DNA of 64,000 nucleotides from Algoriphagus taiwanensis (GTDB lineage: Bacteria > Bacteroidota > Bacteroidia > Cytophagales > Cyclobacteriaceae): NCBI RefSeq assembly GCF_036245645.1, contig NZ_BTPE01000004.1, forward strand, positions 248,001 to 312,000, given 5' to 3'. Below, piece after piece: positions 17,265-25,427 of this stretch. The translations under genes were made by a program, and so were the position numbers. The notes below the pieces were generated by a model. That model was given only the letters and a program-made list of their open reading frames with translations, made no database searches and was not told where the DNA came from. Position 1 is the first letter of the stretch; each line of letters starts with the position of its first letter.

Positions 17265-17564
17265 TAGTAAAGATTTACTTGAAAATCCTCGAATCTTGGC
17301 TAAGACGAGGGCGTCAAATTTGTGGAAAATTAACTTAAATAAAAAATTGTATAAGGTTTGAAAAAGTGAATAAAAAGACATTAGAAAGGTAGAATTGGTA
17401 GTTTATTTGGTTTCAGGACAGGATTCAGTTGCCTTTTTTGTTGGGGTGATTTTTTACATTTTTTTTCATGGTTATTCGGGTGGTTGTCGATAGAATGTTT
17501 TAAAGCTTGATTTTCAGATGATTTGAATATTTCATGAATTGGTTAATCCTGCAAGTGGATTTAT
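17265..17564. other. AT-rich dnaA-mutA intergenic region
   Basis: Apart from the DnaA box and the mutA promoter there are only AT-rich stretches (for example 17447-17470, T-rich). I looked for DnaA-box clusters that would mark oriC and found none. Confidence 0.5.
17321..17329 (-). promoter_or_regulatory. DnaA box over the putative dnaA -7 element
   Basis: The minus strand reads TTTTCCACA, one mismatch from the consensus TTATCCACA. It overlaps a TAATTTTC element that resembles TAnnTTTG, about 57 bp upstream of the dnaA ATG. This placement would let DnaA repress its own gene. It is a single box. Confidence 0.45.
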
Positions 17565-17596
17565 TCTGGCGTACGTCGATGGATTGGTTATTTTTG
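17565..17596 (+). promoter_or_regulatory. Promoter of mutA-mutB
   Basis: A perfect -7 element TATTTTTG lies at 17589-17596, with TCTG at 17565-17568 at 20-bp spacing as a weak -33. The predicted start near 17603 places the ATG at 17620 first in the transcript and excludes the earlier in-frame ATG at 17599. Confidence 0.55.
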
Positions 17597-17619
17597 GAAT
17601 GGAAATAAACCCAAATCGC

Positions 17620-19008
17620 ATGAAAAATGACTTTTTTGATTTTCCTGCTATCTCCAAGGCGGACTGGATTGCTCAGGTAAAAAAGGACTTGAAAGGAAAG
17701 GATTTTGAACAGGCGCTGAAGTCACATTTGTGGGGAAGGATATCCCTTGATCCTTTTTATACTCGTGAGGATTTGGGAGGTTCTTTGCCTCATCAATACA
17801 GCTTTCATCCTGAATCCGAAGTTCCGGGAGAATCTGTTCGGATTTGGCAAAACATTACAAGTGTGCTGCCGGGTGATACCTCTGCACAGGTATTGGATGC
17901 TTTGCAAAATGGCTCCGAGGGTTTAGTACTTCATTTGACAGGATTGGAGGATTTGGATCAGTTACTTGAAGGTGTTTTGCCCCAATATATTCCCATTGCC
18001 ATCCGTCCCATGGGAAATCCTGTCACGGCATTGAAGTCCTACTTTGACTGGGTAGACAGGCAGTCTGCTCCTTTGGATCGGATACAGGGTGCATTGCTTT
18101 GGTCTCCATCAGACCTCGTTTTTGATCAAAATGAAGCTTTTGGGTTGGGTTTGGAGGTTTTGGAAGAGATTTTTGAAATGACAGAACCCTATCCTCAGTT
18201 TAAGGCATTTGCCCTTCAAGCCAGTCGGTACACCGAATCTGGGGCCAACCCGATCGATGGGACCATTTTCATCCTTGGGGAATTGATAGAAATTCTGGAT
18301 CAATCGACCCAAAAGCCGGATTTTATTTTCAATAAGGTGTTGTTTGAGGTGGCCGTAGGGGAGAATTACTTCGGAGAGATCGCCCGACTGAAAGCTCTTC
18401 GTCAGGTTTTGACCCAATTGGCCAAGCTCTATCAAGTAGAATTATCTGAAGATCAAGTTTGCCTTTTGGCAAAGAGTGCTCACTGGGATCAGTCCACACT
18501 TGATGTAAATACAAACCTCATTCGTCAAACCTATCAAGCCATGTCCGGAGTGCTCGGAGGCTGTAATTGGCTTTGGGTTCTTCCTTTAGGTGAAGACCAA
18601 GCTGGAAGCAGGGAGAGGAGAATTGCCAGAAATGTATCAGCAGTACTGAGAGAAGAAGCCTATCTGGACAAAGTAATGGATCCTGCATCCGGATCTTTTT
18701 TTCTAGAAAACCTTCAATCTCAAATTGAGCACGAGATCCGTGAAGGTCTTCAAAATCTTGAATCTTTTGGAGGTTGGTTGAGAATGCTAACTGACGGAGT
18801 CATCCATTCCAAAGTGAGAACTGAAAGAGAAAGGGTTCAGGAGCAGGTTTTGGAAAAAAATAAATCCAAGATCGGGGTCAATATTTTCCCTGCCAGTGAA
18901 AAGCTCAAGAATGACATGGCTTTTGAGTTCTTTGAAGAAAAAATCCATCAGCTGCAGCCTACCCGTGCCACTTATCTTTTCGAGCTTCAAACCCAAACCA
19001 ACCCATGA
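17620..19008 (+). CDS. mutA: Methylmalonyl-CoA mutase small subunit
   Basis: With the start fixed by the upstream promoter, the protein has 462 residues (MKNDFFDFPAISKADWIAQVKKDLKGKDF). It matches the small, non-catalytic subunit of heterodimeric methylmalonyl-CoA mutases: a TIM-barrel-like half with motifs parallel to MutB, such as GGCNWLWVLP and the C-terminal MDPASGSFFLE segment, but without the B12-binding His motif. Its stop overlaps the mutB ATG (ATGA). Together they interconvert methylmalonyl-CoA and succinyl-CoA, used in propionate and branched-chain or odd-chain catabolism. Confidence 0.93.
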   Translation: MKNDFFDFPAISKADWIAQVKKDLKGKDFEQALKSHLWGRISLDPFYTREDLGGSLPHQYSFHPESEVPGESVRIWQNITSVLPGDTSAQVLDALQNGSEGLVLHLTGLEDLDQLLEGVLPQYIPIAIRPMGNPVTALKSYFDWVDRQSAPLDRIQGALLWSPSDLVFDQNEAFGLGLEVLEEIFEMTEPYPQFKAFALQASRYTESGANPIDGTIFILGELIEILDQSTQKPDFIFNKVLFEVAVGENYFGEIARLKALRQVLTQLAKLYQVELSEDQVCLLAKSAHWDQSTLDVNTNLIRQTYQAMSGVLGGCNWLWVLPLGEDQAGSRERRIARNVSAVLREEAYLDKVMDPASGSFFLENLQSQIEHEIREGLQNLESFGGWLRMLTDGVIHSKVRTERERVQEQVLEKNKSKIGVNIFPASEKLKNDMAFEFFEEKIHQLQPTRATYLFELQTQTNP

Positions 19009-21122
19009 GACCTGATTTAAAAACTTGGCCAATTACCAAGCCTTCCCATTCTCCAAGAGACCGAAATGCATCATGGGAAGCTCCTGAGAAAATTACCATT
19101 CCTTCTTTCTTTGAGGCCAAAGCCATTTCTGAATTGAAGCAATTGGACTTTGGAGCGGGTATCCCTCCTTACCTAAGAGGACCTTACAGTACCATGTATG
19201 TTCAGCGGCCTTGGACGATCAGGCAGTATGCGGGTTTTTCCACAGCCGAGGAGTCCAATGCTTTTTACAGAAGAAATCTGGCGGCCGGTCAAAAAGGCCT
19301 TTCGGTTGCTTTTGACTTAGCTACCCATCGGGGATATGATTCTGATCATCCTAGAGTTCAGGGTGATGTAGGAAAAGCTGGAGTGGCTATTGACTCGGTA
19401 GAGGATATGAAAATTCTCTTTGACCAGATTCCTCTGGATCAAATGTCCGTTTCCATGACCATGAATGGGGCAGTGATACCGGTTTTGGCATTTTATATTG
19501 TAGCAGCTGAGGAGCAGGGAGTGAGTCCGGAAAAGCTGAGCGGGACTATCCAAAATGATATTTTGAAGGAGTTTATGGTTCGGAATACCTACATCTATCC
19601 TCCTCAGCCCAGTATGCGCATCATTGGGGATATTTTCGAGTACACTTCGAAATACATGCCCAAGTTCAATTCCATATCTATTTCCGGTTACCACATGCAG
19701 GAGGCAGGTGCCACTGCGGATTTGGAATTGGCCTACACTTTGGCAGATGGTCTGGAATACCTTCGTACTGGGATAAAGGCAGGACTGGATATCGATGACT
19801 TTGCTCCTCGGTTGTCTTTCTTTTGGGCCATTGGGATGAATTATTTCATGGAAATCGCCAAAATGCGTGCGGGAAGATTGCTTTGGGCAAAAGTCGTCCA
19901 GCAATTTGATCCTAAAGACCCAAAATCCTTGGCTCTCCGAACTCATTGTCAGACCTCAGGCTGGTCACTTACTGAGCAAGATCCATTCAACAATGTGACT
20001 CGAACAGCTGTGGAAGCCTTGGGGGCGGCAATGGGACATACCCAATCCCTCCATACCAATTCTCTGGATGAAGCGATAGCACTTCCCACTGATTTTTCGG
20101 CCCGAATTGCCAGGAATACTCAACTGGTTCTTCAACAGGAGACAGGAATCACTCAGGTGGTAGATCCATGGGGAGGCTCGCTCTATGTTGAATATTTGAC
20201 GGATCAGCTGGTGCAAAGGGCTTGGACACTGATTGAAGAGGTGGAGGAAATGGGAGGGATGGCCAAGGCCATTGAAGCGGGACTTCCCAAATTGAGAATC
20301 GAAGAAGCCGCAGCTAAAAAACAGGCCAGAATAGACAGCGGAAAGGACATCATTGTCGGAGTCAACCGATATCAGGTAGATGAATCTACCGAAATAGATC
20401 TTTTGGAAGTGGATAATCAATCCGTCCGGGAATCCCAAATCCAACGACTCAAGGAAATCAAAGGCAACAGAAACCAATCCGAAGTAGATCAGGCATTGAA
20501 TTTAATCACTCAGGCTGCCGAATCGGGAAAAGGGAATTTGCTGGAATTGGCAGTGGATGCTGCCCGAAAAAGAGCTACTTTAGGTGAAATCTCACTGGCT
20601 ATGGAATCTGCTTTTGGTAGGCACAAAGCCCAAACTCAATCCATCTCCGGGGTCTATGCATCAGAAGTGAAAAATCAGGATTCATTTAAGAAAGCGCAAG
20701 AATTATCGGATAAGTTTGCCAGCCTGGAAGGACGCAGACCCAGAATCCTCGTCGCCAAAATGGGGCAGGACGGCCATGATCGTGGAGCTAAAGTGATTGC
20801 TACCGGCTTTGCTGATTTGGGTTTTGATGTGGATATCGGACCTCTTTTTCAAACTCCTCAGGAAGTGGCAGAGCAGGCCGTGGAAAACGACGTGCATATA
20901 GTGGGGGCTTCCTCATTGGCAGCGGGTCACAAGACCTTGATTCCTCAGCTTATACAGGCTCTTCGAGAACTGGGAAGACCGGATATCATGGTAGTTGCCG
21001 GAGGGGTGATTCCAGTGAAGGATTATGATTTTCTGAAAAATGAGGGCGTTTCTGCCGTTTTTGGGCCGGGAACGGTTCTTTCGGAGGCTGCAATAGAAAT
21101 TTTACAAAAATTGATGGAATAG
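19005..21122 (+). CDS. mutB: Methylmalonyl-CoA mutase large, B12-binding subunit
   Basis: The 705-residue protein is full length. The N-terminal TIM barrel contains GPYSTMYVQRPWTIRQYAGF near residue 65, LSVAFDLATHRGYDSDHPR near 105 and SISGYHMQEAGA near 225. The C-terminal cobalamin domain (from about 575) contains AKMGQDGHDRGAK, with the DxHxxG lower-ligand His, and GASSLAAGH. Overlap with mutA implies coupled translation and 1:1 subunits. MeaB nearby is its chaperone and SucD connects its product to the TCA cycle. The next gene is convergent and begins 5 bp away. Confidence 0.98.
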   Translation: MRPDLKTWPITKPSHSPRDRNASWEAPEKITIPSFFEAKAISELKQLDFGAGIPPYLRGPYSTMYVQRPWTIRQYAGFSTAEESNAFYRRNLAAGQKGLSVAFDLATHRGYDSDHPRVQGDVGKAGVAIDSVEDMKILFDQIPLDQMSVSMTMNGAVIPVLAFYIVAAEEQGVSPEKLSGTIQNDILKEFMVRNTYIYPPQPSMRIIGDIFEYTSKYMPKFNSISISGYHMQEAGATADLELAYTLADGLEYLRTGIKAGLDIDDFAPRLSFFWAIGMNYFMEIAKMRAGRLLWAKVVQQFDPKDPKSLALRTHCQTSGWSLTEQDPFNNVTRTAVEALGAAMGHTQSLHTNSLDEAIALPTDFSARIARNTQLVLQQETGITQVVDPWGGSLYVEYLTDQLVQRAWTLIEEVEEMGGMAKAIEAGLPKLRIEEAAAKKQARIDSGKDIIVGVNRYQVDESTEIDLLEVDNQSVRESQIQRLKEIKGNRNQSEVDQALNLITQAAESGKGNLLELAVDAARKRATLGEISLAMESAFGRHKAQTQSISGVYASEVKNQDSFKKAQELSDKFASLEGRRPRILVAKMGQDGHDRGAKVIATGFADLGFDVDIGPLFQTPQEVAEQAVENDVHIVGASSLAAGHKTLIPQLIQALRELGRPDIMVVAGGVIPVKDYDFLKNEGVSAVFGPGTVLSEAAIEILQKLME

Positions 21123-21127
21123 AGGGG

Positions 21128-21580
21128 CTATTCACTGAGTTCTGGTACAGTCCTGTAGAATTCATTCAATGCCTTTTCCACCTCAATCAATATGGAGTGG
21201 AAGCTAGATTCATGGAGCTGAAATGAGTCAAATCGGCTATCTTTTTGACTCTTTAAGTATCGCAATCCATTAATTTTGAGTTCTTTAATGCTTCTTGAGA
21301 TCTGATCGGGCACGGTTTGTTCCACAAAATAAATTCTAAAATCATAATGAGGAGAAATGTGGTAATGTCCCTTCTTGTTTCCAAAACAATCAAATTTTAA
21401 AATCTCTTTTTCGAAAGCTTGTAAGACAACTGCAGGTCCTTTTCCAATATCTAGGGTTTTCCAATAAACAAGAAGCTTTAGGTTTTCCTCGATCCGAAAC
21501 TCTAATAGATCGTGTCGGACTATCGGGTTATGATTAGGTCGGCTGAATAGTTTTCGGAAGATTCTCCTTATCCATTTCAT
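21128..21580 (-). CDS. Hypothetical protein
   Basis: A 150-residue protein with a strongly basic N-terminus (MKWIRRIFRKLFSRPNHN), no signal peptide and no transmembrane segment. The body is a mixed alpha/beta pattern with VLQAFEKEILKFDCFG and YHISPHYDFRIYFVEQ. I do not recognise a family. It is convergent with mutB and divergent from the small membrane gene at 21667. It could be a small enzyme-like or toxin-like protein, but nothing in the sequence proves that. Confidence 0.6.
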   Translation of the reverse strand: MKWIRRIFRKLFSRPNHNPIVRHDLLEFRIEENLKLLVYWKTLDIGKGPAVVLQAFEKEILKFDCFGNKKGHYHISPHYDFRIYFVEQTVPDQISRSIKELKINGLRYLKSQKDSRFDSFQLHESSFHSILIEVEKALNEFYRTVPELSE

Positions 21581-21666
21581 GTAGACTTGGCATTATTTTT
21601 AAAATTTAAGAAAAATCATCTATTTGAGATTCATTTATTTCTTAAGTATTCAGACTGAATTTCTAA

Positions 21667-22005
21667 ATGAGATATTGGATTATCATTGCTTTTTTTGGGC
21701 TTCAAGTAGTAGGAATTATCCTAGCAAGATTTCAAGACGTCCGGTATTTTGCCTGGGCACCATTTGACCAGATTACATTTTATGAAATCTATGCAGAAGT
21801 CAATGGGCTTTCTTTAAGCACCCAAGAGGTTAAAAAGCGCTATGGTTTTCTTTCAAGTGGAAGAGAAAACAGATCTATCCATCATGTTTTCGACCAATTG
21901 AAGCAATATGAATCAATGATTGGGCAGGGTGATTCAGTGAAAGTTGTTGTGGTGTATAGGACAAACGGGAAAGAAGGCGAATCATGGGAGTATCGCAATT
22001 ATTGA
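21667..22005 (+). CDS. Hypothetical protein with N-terminal membrane anchor
   Basis: A 112-residue protein with one N-terminal hydrophobic helix (RYWIIIAFFGLQVVGIILA) and a soluble C-terminal part. The last 22 bases overlap the start of the next gene, which encodes an HTTM-like membrane protein, so they are probably co-expressed and may form one complex. I do not recognise a family. Confidence 0.65.
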   Translation: MRYWIIIAFFGLQVVGIILARFQDVRYFAWAPFDQITFYEIYAEVNGLSLSTQEVKKRYGFLSSGRENRSIHHVFDQLKQYESMIGQGDSVKVVVVYRTNGKEGESWEYRNY

Positions 22006-22964
22006 ATTCTGGAGGCCCCTTGCTGTTACGTTCTGATTTTAAAGTTCCAGTACTCTTTGCAGCGAGAATGTTGGTCATCTATTTGGTGGGAATTCGAAGA
22101 ATGAAACATATTCTTCCGCCATTTTTACCTTTTATTCCCGGGCTAGAGACAATAAGTCAATGGCCTTTCCTTTTCTATCTACTGGATGCAATTTATTGGG
22201 TTTGTCTGGCCATGGTATTTTTGGGTTATCGATTCCAGCGATTTAGTTTGATTTTGGGATTGCTTGTGTTTTTTTCCATTCTTGGATCCAAGACTCAATT
22301 TTCTAACAGTTTTCTGTTTTCCGGGAGTTTACTGTTCTTGATTGGGCTCTATAGACCGGGAATGGAATGGATATTTAGGATTCAGATTGCCTTACTTTAC
22401 ATAGGTGCAGGAGTAAACAAGCTTCTCGATCCGGATTGGCAAAGTGGGCAGTATTTTATTTTTTTCTTTTCTGAAGTTTATCCCAACTCCCTTTTTCAAA
22501 TGGCTTCGGTGATTATGGGAGAGTTTAGTGTTGCAAAAATCTTGTCGTGGTTGACCATAATTATTGAATTTACTTTTGGGCTTTGGGTCCTTACCGGAAA
22601 GAAGCCAATACTTCTTTTTTTCTCTATTCAGGGATTTCATTTGACCATGCTTTTACTTACCTCAGGAGAATTGTCATATATCTTCTATTTCTTGATGGCT
22701 GTAAGTGGATATTTAATTTTGCCTTGGCAGGAAATAGTTGATCAAAAACAGCAAAGCGCCTTTGTTTTTCCTAAGAAAAGCTGGACACTAAATCATTCTC
22801 AGGAAAAAGCTCACGGTGTCATAAAAACGTGGAATATATACATGAAAATGTTTTTCATTTCCTGTTTTGACAGGGTGAGAAATTTTGTATTTTGCCCCAT
22901 ATCTTACGGGTTGTTTGTTATCTGTGTGACTTTCTTATGTATTTATAAAAAAATAGTGTTTTAG
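21984..22964 (+). CDS. HTTM-like multipass membrane protein
   Basis: This 326-residue protein has at least six to eight hydrophobic helices spread over residues 20-250 and a polar C-terminus. The pattern of a long hydrophobic block, the segment GAGVNKLLDPDW (similar to the YxxxGxxK motif seen in HTTM and DoxX-like proteins) and an IIEFTFGLWVL helix resembles the HTTM/vitamin K-dependent carboxylase-like or DoxX-type families. The start at 21984 overlaps the previous gene; a later ATG at 22068 is also possible. Function unknown. Confidence 0.65.
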   Translation: MGVSQLLNSGGPLLLRSDFKVPVLFAARMLVIYLVGIRRMKHILPPFLPFIPGLETISQWPFLFYLLDAIYWVCLAMVFLGYRFQRFSLILGLLVFFSILGSKTQFSNSFLFSGSLLFLIGLYRPGMEWIFRIQIALLYIGAGVNKLLDPDWQSGQYFIFFFSEVYPNSLFQMASVIMGEFSVAKILSWLTIIIEFTFGLWVLTGKKPILLFFSIQGFHLTMLLLTSGELSYIFYFLMAVSGYLILPWQEIVDQKQQSAFVFPKKSWTLNHSQEKAHGVIKTWNIYMKMFFISCFDRVRNFVFCPISYGLFVICVTFLCIYKKIVF

Positions 22965-22980
22965 TTTTATACCCTTTTTT

Positions 22981-23544
22981 ATGATTGAAAAAATGATTTC
23001 AGAATCTCGGATGATCGCTGGTAGCGAAATCGAGGGAGTGGTTTTGAAAAAACTTAAAGAAAATCAAGATTACAGAGGTTCTTTTACCGAGGTTTATAAT
23101 CATCGTTGGAATCTGGACTTGAACGCAGTACAGTGGAGTTATGTCAAATCTGAAGCAAACGTATTTAGGGGTTTGCATTTTCACAAAAGGCACGATGAAT
23201 ACTTTTGTTTGGTAAGTGGACATAGCCAGTTGGGGCTTAAAGACATGAGGCCTAATTCTCCTACCTATCTCAATTGGCAGCTTTATGACTTACATGGAGA
23301 AGACTTGGCCGCTTTGATCTTTCCCAGAGGTTTATTGCATGGATGGTATTTTTTTACACCATCTGTCCATTTGCAATCCGTATCTGAGTCTTATGTGGAT
23401 TATGGAAAGGACGATAATTGGGGGGTATATTGGAATGACCCTGATTTGGGTTTTCCTTGGTCCTTTACCGATCCAATAATTTCTACCCGAGCAGGTGATT
23501 TTCCGGATTTGGATTCATTTATCCAGGCGATAGGCGACTTTTGA
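22981..23544 (+). CDS. RmlC-like cupin (dTDP-4-dehydrorhamnose 3,5-epimerase family)
   Basis: The 187-residue protein has the RmlC fold signature: the YRGSFTEVYN opening near 30, VFRGLHFHKRHDEYF near 60 (the RGLH His is the catalytic base) and IFPRGLLHGWYFF near 110. The spacing LKDMRPNSPTY after the first half is also typical. The Lys that follows the RGLH segment in classic RmlC (in AKLV) is not obvious here, where the aligned residues read DEYF. The enzyme may therefore be a variant epimerase or a related cupin. It is convergent with a glycosyltransferase and overlaps it by 26 bp. A cell-surface sugar role is inferred. Confidence 0.75.
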   Translation: MIEKMISESRMIAGSEIEGVVLKKLKENQDYRGSFTEVYNHRWNLDLNAVQWSYVKSEANVFRGLHFHKRHDEYFCLVSGHSQLGLKDMRPNSPTYLNWQLYDLHGEDLAALIFPRGLLHGWYFFTPSVHLQSVSESYVDYGKDDNWGVYWNDPDLGFPWSFTDPIISTRAGDFPDLDSFIQAIGDF

Positions 23545-24355
23545 TCTTTTCCCAAAAGACCTTAAGAGCCTTCTTAGGAGTTCTTCCTTTGATGAGCAGC
23601 CAGTGATTGCGATGTAGAAAGTTGAAATCCCACATCATTTCATGGAGGGCATGATCTTTTTTCAGTTGAAAAAGGGCAGGGTCCTCCATGATTTTAATCC
23701 ACTTAATCATAAGTTCTTTTCGTTGCTCAGAAGATAGACCCGGGAAATCACCACGCTTAAACCATAAGACGGTGGGTTCTAAACCACAATAGGCTTTGCA
23801 CTCTGGAAAGGTGATAAACTGCTCCCACATGTATCGGTCAGTGTAGAGATGTTTGGGGGTAGTCCTCCATCCATAGGGTAGTCTTTTGTACATTTCAAGC
23901 GTGTGCCCATCACAGGAAAAAAGCCAAGAAGGGGCATCCCATGCATCAAGGTTTTTTCTTCCAAAAATCATATAGTCATCTTTCACGTCATAGTTGAGTG
24001 TCGAAGCGAAATCATACGTTTGAAGGTATTTTTCTAAGGTTTCTAAATGGTGGGGTAACCAATAATCCCGGTCGGTAATGTAGGCTACATATTTGCCTCG
24101 GGCAGATTGAAGGGCCTGGTGTCGGTATTCTTCTCCTCTACGGGGGTGCTTGGGATGGTCGAAAAAATGGATTCTGCTGTCTTTCTCCTGCAAATCCCGA
24201 ATGACTTCCCGAGTAAAGTCATTCACCCCATCCCCAATGATAAATAGTTCGAAACTAGGTATGGTTTGTTTCTGAACACTGCCAATGGAAAAAGGTAAAA
24301 GAAGCCCACGGTCAATCGAAGTCGGTAAAATGATGGTAAAAAGGGGATTACTCAT
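23519..24355 (-). CDS. Family 2 glycosyltransferase
   Basis: The 278-residue protein starts FTIILPTSIDRGLLLPFSIGSV, typical of GT-A glycosyltransferases of family 2, continues with SFELFIIGDGVNDFTREVI near 33 and has the acidic DXD-like site ITDRDYWLPHHL near 95. It lacks membrane helices and likely transfers a sugar to a surface polysaccharide or glycan in the cytoplasm. Its start overlaps the stop of the upstream oxidoreductase by 4 bp, so the two are coupled. Confidence 0.88.
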   Translation of the reverse strand: MSNPLFTIILPTSIDRGLLLPFSIGSVQKQTIPSFELFIIGDGVNDFTREVIRDLQEKDSRIHFFDHPKHPRRGEEYRHQALQSARGKYVAYITDRDYWLPHHLETLEKYLQTYDFASTLNYDVKDDYMIFGRKNLDAWDAPSWLFSCDGHTLEMYKRLPYGWRTTPKHLYTDRYMWEQFITFPECKAYCGLEPTVLWFKRGDFPGLSSEQRKELMIKWIKIMEDPALFQLKKDHALHEMMWDFNFLHRNHWLLIKGRTPKKALKVFWEKIKSRLSPG

Positions 24356-25284
24356 GGATGGTTGGCTAATTTTTTCAATTCATCGATAATCCGTATTACC
24401 TCTACCCCTTCTTCTAAGGGAGTAAGCGGAGAAGCTCCCCCTCTCACATAATTCAAAAAGGATTGGAGCTCATCGTATAGCGGGGGAATCGGCTCAAATT
24501 TTCGGATTTCGAGTCGCATTTCCTCCGGCTTGCTCCTGTCATCTCCATGGAAAATTTCAATAAAATCCACCTGTTCATTTTTCAAAACAGCGACTCCTTC
24601 AGTGAAATGCAAGCGGATTTCTCTTCGCTTATCCGCATATCGGTTGGATACTTCCATTATGCAGGCGGGCTTTCCGCCCAAGAGTGCGGTCATTCCCCTT
24701 TGGACTCCCTTGTATTCTTCGACCACAGCTGCGATGGGTTTGGGGAAATAGCCTAAAATATTAAAAGCAATAGTGATATCATGTGGGATTAAAGTCCAGA
24801 CCGAGTCGACATCAGACCTAGGGCTGGTCCAGTTGCAACGGTTGGACTTGATCAAAACCAATTCACCCAATTCCTTGGAGTGAGCGATTTCAGTCAGGAG
24901 TCGCACTCCACGATGATACCTCCAATTATGCATCACAAAGACAGGGACAGTTGCCTTTTGAATCAAATTTTTGGCTTCAGGATAGCTGCAGGTCAGTGGC
25001 TTTTCTACATAAATCGGCTTTCCAAGCGGAAATAGGGAAAGCAATACCTCGTGATGGGTACTTGCGGGACTGGATACGATCCATCCTTCAGGCATTTGCT
25101 CGATTGGGATTTCCAAAAAAGTCTTTTGAGCACCGATTTTTTTTGCTAGTTCCAGCTTTTTTGGATCTGGGTCCACCACCCAGACCTCTGCCTGGAGGGA
25201 AATCAAATCACGGAGAATGTTTTGCCCCCAGATTCCACATCCTATTAGTCCTATTGGGAAAAGATGAGATTTTGCTTGACTCAT
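24352..25284 (-). CDS. Gfo/Idh/MocA family oxidoreductase
   Basis: The 310-residue protein has a Rossmann NAD(P)-binding start (GLIGCGIWGQNILRDL near residue 12), the VSSPASTHHEVLLSLF segment near 70, and the EKPLTCSYPEAKNL motif near 94, whose Lys is the usual active-site residue of the family. Gfo/Idh/MocA enzymes oxidise, reduce or rearrange sugars and inositols. It is coupled to the glycosyltransferase and sits opposite the RmlC-like gene, so a role in making a modified sugar for a glycan is plausible. Confidence 0.88.
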   Translation of the reverse strand: MSQAKSHLFPIGLIGCGIWGQNILRDLISLQAEVWVVDPDPKKLELAKKIGAQKTFLEIPIEQMPEGWIVSSPASTHHEVLLSLFPLGKPIYVEKPLTCSYPEAKNLIQKATVPVFVMHNWRYHRGVRLLTEIAHSKELGELVLIKSNRCNWTSPRSDVDSVWTLIPHDITIAFNILGYFPKPIAAVVEEYKGVQRGMTALLGGKPACIMEVSNRYADKRREIRLHFTEGVAVLKNEQVDFIEIFHGDDRSKPEEMRLEIRKFEPIPPLYDELQSFLNYVRGGASPLTPLEEGVEVIRIIDELKKLANHP

Positions 25285-25427
25285 GTAAAAGTGATTGGCT
25301 AAAAATCTATTGGTTCACTCCAGCAAAATAGTAAATGGAAAGCATTCTAAACTTAATTGCTCAATAGTTTTTAATTCCCTTTTGTTTTCTTCAATTTGAA
25401 TCAGTGCCATTGCCTAATTTTCTTTTT

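Noticed and set aside
17265..17619. Possible oriC next to dnaA
   Set aside because: Only a single DnaA box is visible and there is no box cluster, so it is not supported as an origin.
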